Of a stretch of 64,000 nt of DNA, positions 43,434 to 52,750 are shown one piece after another (positions within the stretch are counted from its first letter, which is position 1; the number at the start of each line of letters is the position of its first letter). The position numbers were made by a program, and so were the translations under genes. The notes under the pieces were generated by a model. It was not told the DNA's origin. It saw nothing but the letters and a program-made list of their open reading frames with translations, and searched no databases. The DNA lies in assembly GCA_964461435.1 (NCBI GenBank), contig CAYWUI010000003.1:60447-124446 (forward strand). Reading direction: 5' to 3'. Source of the DNA: G020354785 sp964461435. Lineage in GTDB: Bacteria; Bacteroidota; Bacteroidia; Bacteroidales; UBA10428.

Positions 43434-44033
43434 TTATTCGCCAACCACAACCTTTGAATATCTTATTACCTTATCATTAAGGACATAGCCTTTCTCTATC
43501 ACGTCAACTACTTTACCTTTTAAATCCTCCCTTCCTGCGGGTATTTTTGTGACCGCTTCATGATAATCTATGTCAAATTCCTTTTCAGTTGCATCTATCT
43601 CTCTAACTCCATACTGATTTAAAAATTCCTTAAATTTAATATATATTAAGTTTATCCCCTGTTTTACTGCCGTAATTTCGTTCGCATTATCAATATTCTG
43701 CAAGCCCCTTTCAAAATCATCCATAACCGGTAATATATTCTTTAAGATATCCTCTCCGGCCGATTTTGTCAGTTCAATTTTCTCTTTAAGTGTACGTTTT
43801 CTATAATTGTCAAATTCGGCAGACAATCTTAAATACTTATCTGTCAGTTCATTTATCTTTTCTTCATAAGATCTTATTTTATACTTTATATCATCTTTGC
43901 TGTGAGTTGTCCCTTTTTTCGTTGTCTTACCTGTTGCAGCAGTTGATGTTTTATTAGCAGATGTCTTGCTTTTACCAGTTTTTACAGCACTTTGGTCCCT
44001 TTCCTCTTTTTCTGGTATATCCTTTTTTACCAT
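43434..44033 (-). CDS. grpE: Nucleotide exchange factor GrpE
   Basis: A 199-residue DnaK nucleotide-exchange factor. The N-terminal third is Lys/Thr/Ala-rich and disordered. The long coiled coil and the hallmark LRLSAEFDNYRKRTLKEK follow, then ILPVMDDFERGLQN and the beta-wing VTKIPAGREDLKGKVVDVIEKGY. It heads the grpE–dnaJ unit. A CAAAAATA (reverse TATTTTTG) at 44144–44151 could serve as its -7 box but lacks a convincing -33 partner. Confidence 0.95.
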   Translation of the reverse strand: MVKKDIPEKEERDQSAVKTGKSKTSANKTSTAATGKTTKKGTTHSKDDIKYKIRSYEEKINELTDKYLRLSAEFDNYRKRTLKEKIELTKSAGEDILKNILPVMDDFERGLQNIDNANEITAVKQGINLIYIKFKEFLNQYGVREIDATEKEFDIDYHEAVTKIPAGREDLKGKVVDVIEKGYVLNDKVIRYSKVVVGE

Positions 44034-44253
44034 AATAGACTTTTTTATAAATTAATTATTCACTTTTAACAGCTTACTTAGCTGACAAAATATTTGCCAT
44101 TTTACCTATTCAGACAATTTGACAGCTTATTGAATTTTAATTACAAAAATAACCAAAGAAATGTATTTTGAATTTAAGAATATATAAAAAAGGAATTTCA
44201 AATGGCTTTCAGGTTGATGAACCAGGGAAAAGGGAATTCAGCGGAACTTAAAA

Positions 44254-44274
44254 TGACGGCCTTTATTTAAGGCG
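44254..44274 (-). terminator. Hairpin after murA
   Basis: GCCTT (44259–44263) and AAGGC (44269–44273) form a 5-bp stem just after the murA stop on the minus strand, followed in that direction by CGTCATTTT. The stem is short, so strength is uncertain. Confidence 0.4.
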
Positions 44275-44275
44275 T

Positions 44276-45583
44276 TTAATTTATTCTAATGATATCGGCC
44301 CCGATATCATTCAACCGTTTATCAATATATTGATACCCCCTGTCAATTTGATCAATATTATGGATAGTGCTTATGCCATCAGCTGAAAGAGCTGCAATTA
44401 ACAGGGCTACACCTGCCCTGATATCCGGCGAAGTCATATTGGTTGCTCTCAGCTGAATCTGGTTATCCAGTCCTATTACTGTTGCGCGGTGAGGATCGCA
44501 CAGAATAATCTGAGCACCCATATCAATTAACTTATCAACAAAGAACAATCTGCTCTCAAACATTTTCTGATGAATAAGTATGCTCCCTTTAGCCTGGGTT
44601 GAAACGACAAGAATGACACTTAATAAATCAGGTGTAAGGCCGGGCCACGGTGCATCATCTATAGTCATTATTGATCCATCTATAAAAGTTTCTATCTGAT
44701 AATTATCCTGCTGAGGTATAAAGATATCGTCATCTGTTCTTTCGAACTTAATACCCAGTCTCCTGAATGCATCAGGAATGACTCCGAGGTCCTTATATGA
44801 CACATTTTTTATTCGTATTTCACTTTTTGTCATGGCAGCCAGTCCAATAAAACTGCCCACTTCAATCATATCGGGCAAAATTGCATGTTCGCATCCCCCC
44901 AGTTCAGAAACACCCGTGATTGTTAGCAAATTTGAACCGATACCCGTGATTTTTGCCCCCATGCTATTTAGCATTTTACATAACTGCTGAATATACGGTT
45001 CACATGCAGCATGATAAATAGTAGACTTGCCTTCAGACAATACAGCAGCCATAATAATATTTGCAGTGCCTGTTACCGAAGCTTCTTCAAGCAGCATATA
45101 ACATCCCTTCAGATTCTTTGCTTCTATTTTATAGAAGTCTTCCTTTGCGTTATAGTAAAACCTTGCCCCCAGCTTAATAAATCCATTTATATGCGTATCC
45201 ACCCTCCTCCTTCCAATTTTATCCCCGCCGGGTTTTGGAATATATGCTTTCCCGAATCTTGCCAGCAGAGGGCCTATTAACATCAGTGAACCCCGAAGGC
45301 TGGCACTTTTTTTAATGAACTCATCTGTTAAAAGGTAATTGATATCAATATCCCTGGCACAAAAGGAATAATCGGAAGAATTTATCTTATTAACTTCAAC
45401 GCCTAATCCTTTAACTAAATCGATTAGATTGTTTATATCAATTATATCAGGAATATTTTTAATTATTATTTTCCCGGAGGTCAGCAGGGTTGCACATATT
45501 ACCTGTAATGCCTCGTTCTTTGAGCCCTGTGGACTTATCTCACCTTTTAGTCTGTTTCCTCCTTTAATTCTAAAAGAACTCAT
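44276..45583 (-). CDS. murA: UDP-N-acetylglucosamine 1-carboxyvinyltransferase, Asp-type active site
   Basis: A 435-residue enzyme that transfers enolpyruvate from PEP to UDP-GlcNAc, the first committed step of peptidoglycan synthesis. Motifs: GGNRLKGEISPQGSKNEALQ at the N-terminus, then PKPGGDKIGRRRVDTHINGF and DLRAGVAL-like SPDIRAGVALLIAALSA. The residue at the catalytic Cys115 position of E. coli MurA is Asp121. Cys-to-Asp enzymes are active but are not alkylated by fosfomycin. It lies 27 bases after DUF4290, an arrangement I recall from other Bacteroidota. Confidence 0.94.
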   Translation of the reverse strand: MSSFRIKGGNRLKGEISPQGSKNEALQVICATLLTSGKIIIKNIPDIIDINNLIDLVKGLGVEVNKINSSDYSFCARDIDINYLLTDEFIKKSASLRGSLMLIGPLLARFGKAYIPKPGGDKIGRRRVDTHINGFIKLGARFYYNAKEDFYKIEAKNLKGCYMLLEEASVTGTANIIMAAVLSEGKSTIYHAACEPYIQQLCKMLNSMGAKITGIGSNLLTITGVSELGGCEHAILPDMIEVGSFIGLAAMTKSEIRIKNVSYKDLGVIPDAFRRLGIKFERTDDDIFIPQQDNYQIETFIDGSIMTIDDAPWPGLTPDLLSVILVVSTQAKGSILIHQKMFESRLFFVDKLIDMGAQIILCDPHRATVIGLDNQIQLRATNMTSPDIRAGVALLIAALSADGISTIHNIDQIDRGYQYIDKRLNDIGADIIRIN

Positions 45584-45610
45584 TTATTTACTGAAGGCAA
45601 ATGATAAATA

Positions 45611-46204
45611 CTATTTTTTTCTTAAAACTCTCTTTCTTTTGTTTTTCGAGAGTATTTCCCTGGAATCATTAAGCTTTATATCTTCACCAACATTTAATTT
45701 GCCACCTGACAGCTCTCCAAGATCCCTGATAATTTCCGTGTCGCTGACAACTTCTCTGTTCCATGTAAGGTAGGATTTCTTCATATGGTTGGCAATTATT
45801 TTAATCAGGAGTTCTTTTTCCTCACCTTCAGGATATTTTGAAGCTTCGTCAATAAGCATCTCAAGGGTCCTGCCATAATGCTTATATTTTATTTCGTTTG
45901 TTTTATATTCAACCTTTCTCGGCTTTTCATTAAAAACTTTGGATTCGGGCTTTTCATACGGAGAATCTATATCGAGTTTAAAATCTGACATAATAGAAAG
46001 ATGATCCCACAATTTATGCTTGAAATCGCTAATATCCCGGAGGTGAGGATTCATGTTTCCCATAACTGAAATGACTGCATATGCCATCTTATTCCTCTGA
46101 TCCCGATCCTCAATTGTCATCAAATATTCTACCATCTTTTGAATATTTCTACCATATTCCGGCAATTTTAACCTGTTTCTGCTTGTGTTATAATCGTAGC
46201 TCAT
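45611..46204 (-). CDS. DUF4290 family protein
   Basis: A 197-residue cytoplasmic protein matching DUF4290, a Bacteroidota-specific family (YNTSRNRLKLPEYGRNIQKM, then RNKMAYAVISVMGNMNPHLRD and DFKHKLWDHL). The C-terminus is basic (KNKRKRVLRKK). The function is unknown. The family usually sits directly upstream of murA, as here (27 bases), and the pair share a good promoter at 46219–46250. Confidence 0.88.
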   Translation of the reverse strand: MSYDYNTSRNRLKLPEYGRNIQKMVEYLMTIEDRDQRNKMAYAVISVMGNMNPHLRDISDFKHKLWDHLSIMSDFKLDIDSPYEKPESKVFNEKPRKVEYKTNEIKYKHYGRTLEMLIDEASKYPEGEEKELLIKIIANHMKKSYLTWNREVVSDTEIIRDLGELSGGKLNVGEDIKLNDSREILSKNKRKRVLRKK

Positions 46205-46218
46205 AATATATTTTTTTA

Positions 46219-46250
46219 CAAAACTAATGGAAATTTATTTATCTGTCAAA
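46219..46250 (-). promoter_or_regulatory. Bacteroidota promoter for DUF4290–murA (TTTG-N20-TAGTTTTG)
   Basis: On the minus strand, TTTG (CAAA at 46247–46250) is followed after 20 bases by TAGTTTTG (CAAAACTA at 46219–46226), fitting both consensus elements. Transcription would begin just before the DUF4290 start at 46204, giving a very short leader. Confidence 0.65.
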
Positions 46251-46322
46251 GATTGCATCCAATATATTTAATAATAGACTCAAATCAAAATACCGGGCCC
46301 TGGCGTTGTCCATTTTCAGTGT

Positions 46323-46341
46323 GGTTAATCTGCAATTAACC
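46323..46341 (-). terminator. Hairpin overlapping the end of the helicase gene
   Basis: GGTTAAT (46323–46329) and ATTAACC (46335–46341) form a 7-bp stem with a 5-base loop across the stop codon of the minus-strand helicase gene. No U run follows, so it is weak evidence for termination. Confidence 0.35.
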
Positions 46342-48672
46342 GATAATTTTAAGTTTGGCGAATTTTAGTAATAACTGTTTTTTCTGTCCTGAATCCTGAA
46401 AAAATACTGTTGCTTTCCTGTTTGGTGCGGTTCCATCAACATGAATGACCTTGCCAATTCCAAAACGCTTATGTTCAACTTTCATCCCGGCCTGAATATT
46501 ATCAGGGTTATCAGGTATAAAATTTATGTCGGCTCTTTCCCGTGCATCATTATTAACACATTCAGGCGTTCCAAGTTTCAGAAACTTCCTGTTCCCGATA
46601 TTTACATATTTTTTGTCAAAATCCCTTCCCCTGTCTCTGCCCGGAAACTTATTTTTTTTATAATAAGTGAGATCATCACTATAGTCTGGTATATTTGCCG
46701 CAGTTTCATTCTGACGGGGCCAGAAAACATATTTACCATCAATCTCTTTTATAAATCTGCTTGGTGAGCAGTCTACCGGGGTTCCCCACCTGTATCTCGA
46801 CTGTGAATAAGTTATGGTTACTCTTTTTCTGGCTCGTGTTACGGCAACATAAAATAATCTTCTTTCCTCCTCGAGGTCTTTTGCAGACTCCAGGGACAGG
46901 TGTGACGGAAGAAGATATTCCTCAACCCCCGCAACATATACATTATTAAATTCCAATCCTTTGGCTGAATGAATTGTCATAATAGTAACCTTATTTTTAT
47001 CTTCCTCTTTTTCATTATCCATATCGGTAAGTAATGAAACGTTCTGAAGGTATTTATCCAGGGTAACAATTCCCTCCCCTTCATTTTCTCCGGTAAATTC
47101 CCTTATACCGTTTAACAGCTCCTGAAGATTTTCATACTTGCTTATTTCTTCGGGAGTATAACCATTATAATATTCCTTTAATATTCCTGTCGAGGAAATA
47201 ATATACCTTGCTAATTCATAGGCATTCTGTATTTCAAGTCTTGAACTGAAACCTGAAATAGTATTAATAAATAGTTTGATTTTATTTATAGTCCCTGCAT
47301 TTAGACCGGGATTTTTATCATCCAGTTTAAGCAGTATTCTCCATATACTACTATCAGTTTTATTGGCCTGTTCTTCAAGCTTCCCCAGTGTTACTTTTCC
47401 TATTCCGCGTGCAGGATAGTTGATAATTCTTTTTAAAGCTTCATCATCATCATTATTTACAGATAAACGCAAATATGCCAGGGTATCTTTAATTTCCTTT
47501 CTCTCATAAAATGATATGCTGCCATAAACCTTATAAGGTATATTTCTTTTTCTCAGAGCTTCTTCAAATATTCTCGACTGTGCATTTGTCCTGTACATGA
47601 CAGCAAATTCGTTATACTGCTCCTGCTCACTTAATGCAGTATCGAGAATAGAATTTGATATAAAGAACCCCTCCTCCATATCCGTTAAGGTTCTGACAAT
47701 CTTAATCTTTTCCCCTGTTTCATTACCGGACCATATTTTCTTATGAATCTGCCCTTTATTCATGGCAATAATGCTATTAGCCGCAGATACTATGGTCCTG
47801 GTTGAACGATAATTTCTCTCAAGTTTAAAAAGTTTATAATCCGGATAATCATTTTTAAAGTTTAATATGTTTTCAATCTTAGCTCCCCTGAATGAATAAA
47901 TGCTTTGTGCATCATCACCCACAACGCATACATTGTTTCGCAGTGCCGAAAGCTTCTTAATAATAAGGTATTGAGAATAGTTTGTGTCCTGGTACTCGTC
48001 AACAAGTATATAATTAAATTTTTGCTGGTATTTCCTGAGTACATCAGCAAAATCCCTGAAGAGAATGTTCGTGTTCAGGAGCAGATCATCAAAATCCATT
48101 GCATTTGCATTCCTGCAACGGGCACAATAGATTCTGAATATATCCGCAACCATCGGCATCCTGGTAATCCTGTCATACTCTGCAATCTCTGAATTATTAT
48201 TGTAAGCCTGGGCAGTTATCAGATTGTTCTTTGCTGATGATATTCTGCTATGGACGACACCCTGCTTATATATATTTTCATCAAGATTAAGTTCCTTTAT
48301 AATGGTTCTTATCAGGCTTTTTGAATCAATGGTATCATAAATCGAATATTTCGAATCATATCCTATATGTTCTGCTTCAATTCTGAGTATCCTGGCAAAA
48401 ATGGAATGAAAAGTACCCATCCACAGATACCGGGCTATGCTATTGCCAACAATATTGCCAATACGGACTTTCATCTCATTTGCCGCCTTATTTGTAAATG
48501 TAAGTGCAATAATATTGGCAGGATCAACACCCTTGCTTAGCAGATAGGCTATTCTGTATGTTAAAACCCTGGTCTTCCCCGAACCGGCCCCTGCAATTAC
48601 CAGGGACGGACCTTCAGTATTTATTACTGCTTCGTACTGGTCTTTATTTAATTCTTTTAAAAAATCCTGCAC
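46336..48672 (-). CDS. UvrD/PcrA-type superfamily 1 DNA helicase
   Basis: A 778-residue 3'-5' helicase for repair and replication restart. The SF1A motifs are present: IAGAGSGKTRVLTYR (I), FTNKAANEMK (Ia), FNYILVDEYQDTN (II), VGDDAQSIYSFRGA (III), LERNYRSTRTIV (IV), TIMTIHSAKGLEF (V) and EERRLFYVAVTRARKR (VI). The C-terminal KVIHVDGTAPNRKATVFFQDSGQKKL-like region is the Tudor-like domain of PcrA. The start is GTG (48672): no ATG lies between it and the upstream stop, and QDFLKELNKDQYEAV matches the family N-terminus. PcrA and UvrD cannot be separated by sequence alone. Confidence 0.92.
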   Translation of the reverse strand: MQDFLKELNKDQYEAVINTEGPSLVIAGAGSGKTRVLTYRIAYLLSKGVDPANIIALTFTNKAANEMKVRIGNIVGNSIARYLWMGTFHSIFARILRIEAEHIGYDSKYSIYDTIDSKSLIRTIIKELNLDENIYKQGVVHSRISSAKNNLITAQAYNNNSEIAEYDRITRMPMVADIFRIYCARCRNANAMDFDDLLLNTNILFRDFADVLRKYQQKFNYILVDEYQDTNYSQYLIIKKLSALRNNVCVVGDDAQSIYSFRGAKIENILNFKNDYPDYKLFKLERNYRSTRTIVSAANSIIAMNKGQIHKKIWSGNETGEKIKIVRTLTDMEEGFFISNSILDTALSEQEQYNEFAVMYRTNAQSRIFEEALRKRNIPYKVYGSISFYERKEIKDTLAYLRLSVNNDDDEALKRIINYPARGIGKVTLGKLEEQANKTDSSIWRILLKLDDKNPGLNAGTINKIKLFINTISGFSSRLEIQNAYELARYIISSTGILKEYYNGYTPEEISKYENLQELLNGIREFTGENEGEGIVTLDKYLQNVSLLTDMDNEKEEDKNKVTIMTIHSAKGLEFNNVYVAGVEEYLLPSHLSLESAKDLEEERRLFYVAVTRARKRVTITYSQSRYRWGTPVDCSPSRFIKEIDGKYVFWPRQNETAANIPDYSDDLTYYKKNKFPGRDRGRDFDKKYVNIGNRKFLKLGTPECVNNDARERADINFIPDNPDNIQAGMKVEHKRFGIGKVIHVDGTAPNRKATVFFQDSGQKKQLLLKFAKLKIIG

Positions 48673-48873
48673 TTTATAACTCAGATTGAGATTACACTAA
48701 AATAACATTAGTAACCTGTTAAAATTACCTAATGAATTTGTATTTTTAAAAATTAATTAACATTGATTATATTTTCGTATCATTGCAATTTTCAAAATTC
48801 TTTTGCACGCTAATAATATTTTAATTATTATTAAGTTAATAATACCGCAACTTTAATTTTATTAAAAATCAAT

Positions 48874-50337
48874 ATGTTGAGGCATTTATTAAAATTTATT
48901 TGCATTATACTGGTAACCAATACTGTTTATGTTAATGCCCAACTGTATGCGCCGGATGCCGATTATTCAGAACAGGTTAAATATGACTCACCGGGTTCGA
49001 CAGACTCGGTTTATATTTTTAATGTGCCTGAGTATGGTAGTTCCGCAAATGCCAGACTGGAAGCACTTTCTCCTGATGGAACGGACAACTGGGAATTTTT
49101 ATGGTCACTATATAATCCGGCTACGGGTAATTTTATACCTGATAGCACTTTTTCAGGCTCATCCTCATATATTGATAACATAGGAACATCTGCCGGCTAC
49201 CAGGTTGTATTTACAAAAAATGGAACGGTGGATACCTGCAGGGCATGGATTCTTTTAAATGATTTTAATGTGGAGATAACAACCAAAGATAATTCCGGTA
49301 AACTTCCCTCCCTCTATTTTTCATGTGAATATATTGATCTTGAAGCCGAAGTAACCGGAAATGTCTTATACTACTATATTCCCGGCAGAACAGACACAAT
49401 TTTATATGTTTCAAATAGTTACAGCAATATTGAATGGGTAGCAGAAAACGAGGAAGGCTCAGGGTCAAAGCCGGGCGGTGTCCTGGATCCAAGAGTCAGT
49501 AATCCTCCTTATGAAGACACAAAATATATAATCACAGTCTTGGATAAGTTTAATTGCGAACGTTCAGATACTGTCCTGTACGAATCTATCCAGTCAAAAG
49601 CCGAATTTGATTATGCGTATATAGAATTGACTGATGCTGAATATTATCCCGAAGAGTACGGGTTGTTCTATGGAGGTGATTATGATAAAATTTCCGCCCC
49701 GGCAAAATATAAATTTTTTAATACTGATTCAAGAAACGCTGCTTCTTACCTCTTAAAATTTGGCAATGGAGATGATACAACTTTTTATAGCGGGGACGAC
49801 ACAATTATTTATGAATATTTGCTCCCCGGAGATTATAAGGCAACACTTGTAACAAAATCTGAAAAACCCTATGAATGTGTTGATTCGTCGAGCCTGGAAA
49901 TTACTATTGATGAACCGTCAATGGGTGTTTATTCTGTTGGAGATGAAACCGGTGAACCTCCCCTATTGCCTAATGTTTTTACACCAAATTTGGACGGTTT
50001 TGGAGATGTATTAAAACAATTCCAGGAGGGAGGAGCCGGAAGCATTTCAGAAGATTATGGCAATGACCTTTTCAGATCTGCTGATGTTTCGGTTTATGAT
50101 ATTGACATCGTAATATTTAATCGTTATGGTAGAAAAGTGCATGAATATAGTGGCAACATAAGGGACTGGAAGGGCTGGGACGGGAAAATTATGAACTCGG
50201 ACAGAAATGCCAGTGAGGGAGTATATTTCTATGTAATCAGAAGAATAAGTGCTGTTGAGAACTGGGAAAACCCGAAATTAATAGATTATAAGAAGAAAGT
50301 GCGAAGCGGGTGCATACACTTATTCAGAGAACCCTGA
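48874..50337 (+). CDS. Secreted surface protein with type IX (CHU_C/type B) C-terminal sorting domain
   Basis: A 487-residue protein. A signal peptide (to about 22) precedes beta-rich Ig/PKD-like modules: one spans KYKFFNTDSRNAASYLLKFGNG to LPGDYKATLVTK (about 277–330). The C-terminal 120 residues begin LPNVFTPNLDGFGDVL and contain IVIFNRYGRKVHEYSG, WDGKI, and GVYFYVI, then end in HLFREP. This is the gliding-motility-associated type B sorting domain, recognised by the type IX system. The protein should be secreted to the surface and anchored or released there. Its ligand is unknown. It implies an active T9SS in the organism. Confidence 0.85.
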   Translation: MLRHLLKFICIILVTNTVYVNAQLYAPDADYSEQVKYDSPGSTDSVYIFNVPEYGSSANARLEALSPDGTDNWEFLWSLYNPATGNFIPDSTFSGSSSYIDNIGTSAGYQVVFTKNGTVDTCRAWILLNDFNVEITTKDNSGKLPSLYFSCEYIDLEAEVTGNVLYYYIPGRTDTILYVSNSYSNIEWVAENEEGSGSKPGGVLDPRVSNPPYEDTKYIITVLDKFNCERSDTVLYESIQSKAEFDYAYIELTDAEYYPEEYGLFYGGDYDKISAPAKYKFFNTDSRNAASYLLKFGNGDDTTFYSGDDTIIYEYLLPGDYKATLVTKSEKPYECVDSSSLEITIDEPSMGVYSVGDETGEPPLLPNVFTPNLDGFGDVLKQFQEGGAGSISEDYGNDLFRSADVSVYDIDIVIFNRYGRKVHEYSGNIRDWKGWDGKIMNSDRNASEGVYFYVIRRISAVENWENPKLIDYKKKVRSGCIHLFREP

Positions 50338-50372
50338 AATAAAAAACCTCAGGGTCTCTGAGGTTCTTTATT
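50338..50372. terminator. Bidirectional terminator between converging genes
   Basis: AACCTCAG (50344–50351) pairs with CTGAGGTT (50357–50364) around GGTCT. A-rich sequence precedes it and CTTTATTGT follows, so it can serve both the T9SS-sorted gene and the EF-G-like gene, whose stops flank it. Confidence 0.75.
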
Positions 50373-50380
50373 GTATTATT

Positions 50381-52528
50381 CTATTCTTCTTCCTGCTCAG
50401 CCTCGTAAGCTTTAAGCAACTGATCCTGAATTTCACCTGAGACCTGCATATATTCCGAAAATTTCATCGAATATACGGCTCTGCCCCCTGTAAGTGAACT
50501 TAATGAAGTTGAATATTTGTCCATTTCAGCTAACGGCACTTTAGCGATGATCTTTTCAAATCCCTCTTCCCTTGACATTCCCTGAACTATGGCCCTTCTG
50601 CTTTGCAGGTCGCTGATCACATCTCCCATTCTGTCAGAGGGCACCAACACTTCCAGTTCATAAATAGGCTCGAGTATTTTTGGCGCTGCCTTTTTGAATG
50701 CCATACTAAAAGCATTTCTGCCAGCAAGTCTGAATGATATGTCATTTGAATCAACAGGATGCATTTTCCCATCATAGACGGCAACTTTAATGTCCCTGGC
50801 ATAGGAACCGGTTAAAGGCCCTGCCTCAATCTTCTCCATAATACCTTTTAATATTGCCGGCATAAATCGCGAATCTATGGAACCGCCGACGATACAATTG
50901 TAATATATTAATTTGCCCCCCCATTGAAGATCAACCTCATCCTTGTCTCTTACAGATATCTTTATTTCTTTTCCCTCAATCTTATAAAATTTAGGGTCCG
51001 GAGCACCTTCCACATATGGTTCAACAATAAGGTGCACCTCACCAAATTGTCCGGCCCCGCCCGACTGTTTTTTATGCCTGTATTCAGCCTGGGCAATTTT
51101 TGTTATTGTTTCTCTGTATGGAATTTTTGGCTTAATAAATTCAGTATCAACTTTGAATACGTTATCAAGGTGCCATTTTAAAATATTAAGATGGTATTCT
51201 CCCTGCCCATATACCAATATTTGTTTCAGCTCCTTGGAATATTCTATAATTATTGTCGGATCCTCATCATGCATCCGCTGAAGCATTTCTCCGAGCTTTT
51301 CCTCATCACCTTCGCTAACAGGCTTAATTGCAGCACGGTATTTTGGTTCAGGAAATTGTATAGGTTCAAATTTTATCCTTTCCGCAGCCAAAGTATGGTT
51401 GGTCTTTGTACCCTTTAATTTAACAGTTGCTCCTATATCACCGGCAGCCATAGCCGGAACCTTTATCCTGTTTTTGCCGGCAACAACAAAAATTTGAGCA
51501 ATCCTTTCCTTATTATTAGTAGTCGTGTTTATTAAATCAATACTTTCCTTAATCTCCCCCGACATTACCTTAAAATAATTTATCTCACCTATGTGAGGCT
51601 CAATGGAAGTTTTAAATACAAAAAGTGATGGCTTACCCGCTTTTTCACATTTAATTTCTTTCCCCGAAACATCCGGGGGAGGCATGTCTGCAGGACAAGG
51701 CACTGTATTTACAATAAATTCCATCAATCGCCCGATACCAATATTATTTTTTGCAGATATACAAAATACCGGGAATATTCCACGTTGTATTAACCCAATA
51801 GTAATTCCTTTCCTTATTTCCTCTTCACTAAGTGTATCTTTTTCAAAATATAACTCCATCAATGCCTCATCATTCTCCGCTGCATTTTCAATCAGCTCAT
51901 GCCGCAGTTTACTGGCATGGTCTAACTGATCGGCAGGTATATCAAGTATTTCAGGCTTACCTCCATCAGCAGGATATTTGTACATCTTCATTGTTAAAAC
52001 ATCAATAATTGAATTAAATCCGGGTCCCGGATTCACCGGATATTGTATTATTGTAACATTATTACCGAAAAATTCCTTTGTTGTTTCAATGCATTTTTCA
52101 AAATTCGTTTTCTCATGATCCAGTTGATTTATAACTAATACCATAGGAATATTGAACTTTTTAAGGTATCTGCCATGGACCTCCGCTCCAACTTCTATTC
52201 CACTTTGTGCATTGATAAGCAACAAAGCGGTATCAGCTACTCTTATTGAGGAAATAACACCCCCAATAAAATCGTCAAGCCCGGGGGCGTCAATAAAATT
52301 TATTTTATGATCATTATATTCAGTATAAAGCAGTGTTGAAAAAACCGAGCTAGTATTATAATGTTCAATCTCCTTATAATCGGAAACAGTATTTTTATTA
52401 TCAACATCGCCTCTCCTCTCAATTATTCCGCCTTCATACAGCATCGTTTCAGATAAAGTCGTTTTTCCCGAACCTGCATTCCCAACAATTACAAGGTTTC
52501 TAATTTCACTTGTCATATATGTTTTCAT
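50381..52528 (-). CDS. EF-G-like translational GTPase paralogue (FusA2-type)
   Basis: A 715-residue protein with the EF-G domain plan: P-loop GNAGSGKTT (16–24), DAPGLDDF in place of DTPGH, NQLDH for NKxD, and domains II–V ending in a Glu-rich tail (EAEQEEE). Switch I normally reads ERGITI; here the region EIEHYNTSSVFSTLLY lacks the RG pair, so GTP hydrolysis or ribosome coupling may be altered. It belongs to the EF-G-like group often found next to str operons and is not the main translocase, since fusA follows on the other strand. ATG 52528 is preferred: the promoter's -33 element occupies the upstream TTG at 52609. Confidence 0.85.
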   Translation of the reverse strand: MKTYMTSEIRNLVIVGNAGSGKTTLSETMLYEGGIIERRGDVDNKNTVSDYKEIEHYNTSSVFSTLLYTEYNDHKINFIDAPGLDDFIGGVISSIRVADTALLLINAQSGIEVGAEVHGRYLKKFNIPMVLVINQLDHEKTNFEKCIETTKEFFGNNVTIIQYPVNPGPGFNSIIDVLTMKMYKYPADGGKPEILDIPADQLDHASKLRHELIENAAENDEALMELYFEKDTLSEEEIRKGITIGLIQRGIFPVFCISAKNNIGIGRLMEFIVNTVPCPADMPPPDVSGKEIKCEKAGKPSLFVFKTSIEPHIGEINYFKVMSGEIKESIDLINTTTNNKERIAQIFVVAGKNRIKVPAMAAGDIGATVKLKGTKTNHTLAAERIKFEPIQFPEPKYRAAIKPVSEGDEEKLGEMLQRMHDEDPTIIIEYSKELKQILVYGQGEYHLNILKWHLDNVFKVDTEFIKPKIPYRETITKIAQAEYRHKKQSGGAGQFGEVHLIVEPYVEGAPDPKFYKIEGKEIKISVRDKDEVDLQWGGKLIYYNCIVGGSIDSRFMPAILKGIMEKIEAGPLTGSYARDIKVAVYDGKMHPVDSNDISFRLAGRNAFSMAFKKAAPKILEPIYELEVLVPSDRMGDVISDLQSRRAIVQGMSREEGFEKIIAKVPLAEMDKYSTSLSSLTGGRAVYSMKFSEYMQVSGEIQDQLLKAYEAEQEEE

Positions 52529-52579
52529 TTCAATTAAGTATTGATTTAATATTACTATAGACCCCTTAAAAAGGACTTG

Positions 52580-52609
52580 CAAAAATAGTAATTTTTTAAC
52601 AAGAAGCAA
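52580..52609 (-). promoter_or_regulatory. Bacteroidota promoter for the EF-G-like gene (TTG-N19-TATTTTTG)
   Basis: On the minus strand TTG (52609–52607) is followed after exactly 19 bases by TATTTTTG (52587–52580). Transcription should start near 52573, giving a leader of about 45 bases to the ATG at 52528. This argues that the TTG is not a start codon. Confidence 0.7.
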
Positions 52610-52750
52610 GATACATAAATCATTTGAGCTGTGACTACATTAAGTGTTGAATATTACATATTTATGCAATATCTCGTACAAGTATTAAAGATTAAATAAA
52701 ATTACCGGAGATATGTATTAAAGATTCAATAAAATATTTTATTCAGCTTG

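Noticed and set aside
52529..52609. N-terminal extension of the EF-G-like gene from a TTG at 52609
   Set aside because: The TTG coincides with the -33 element of its promoter, and the family N-terminus begins at the ATG at 52528 or 52516.
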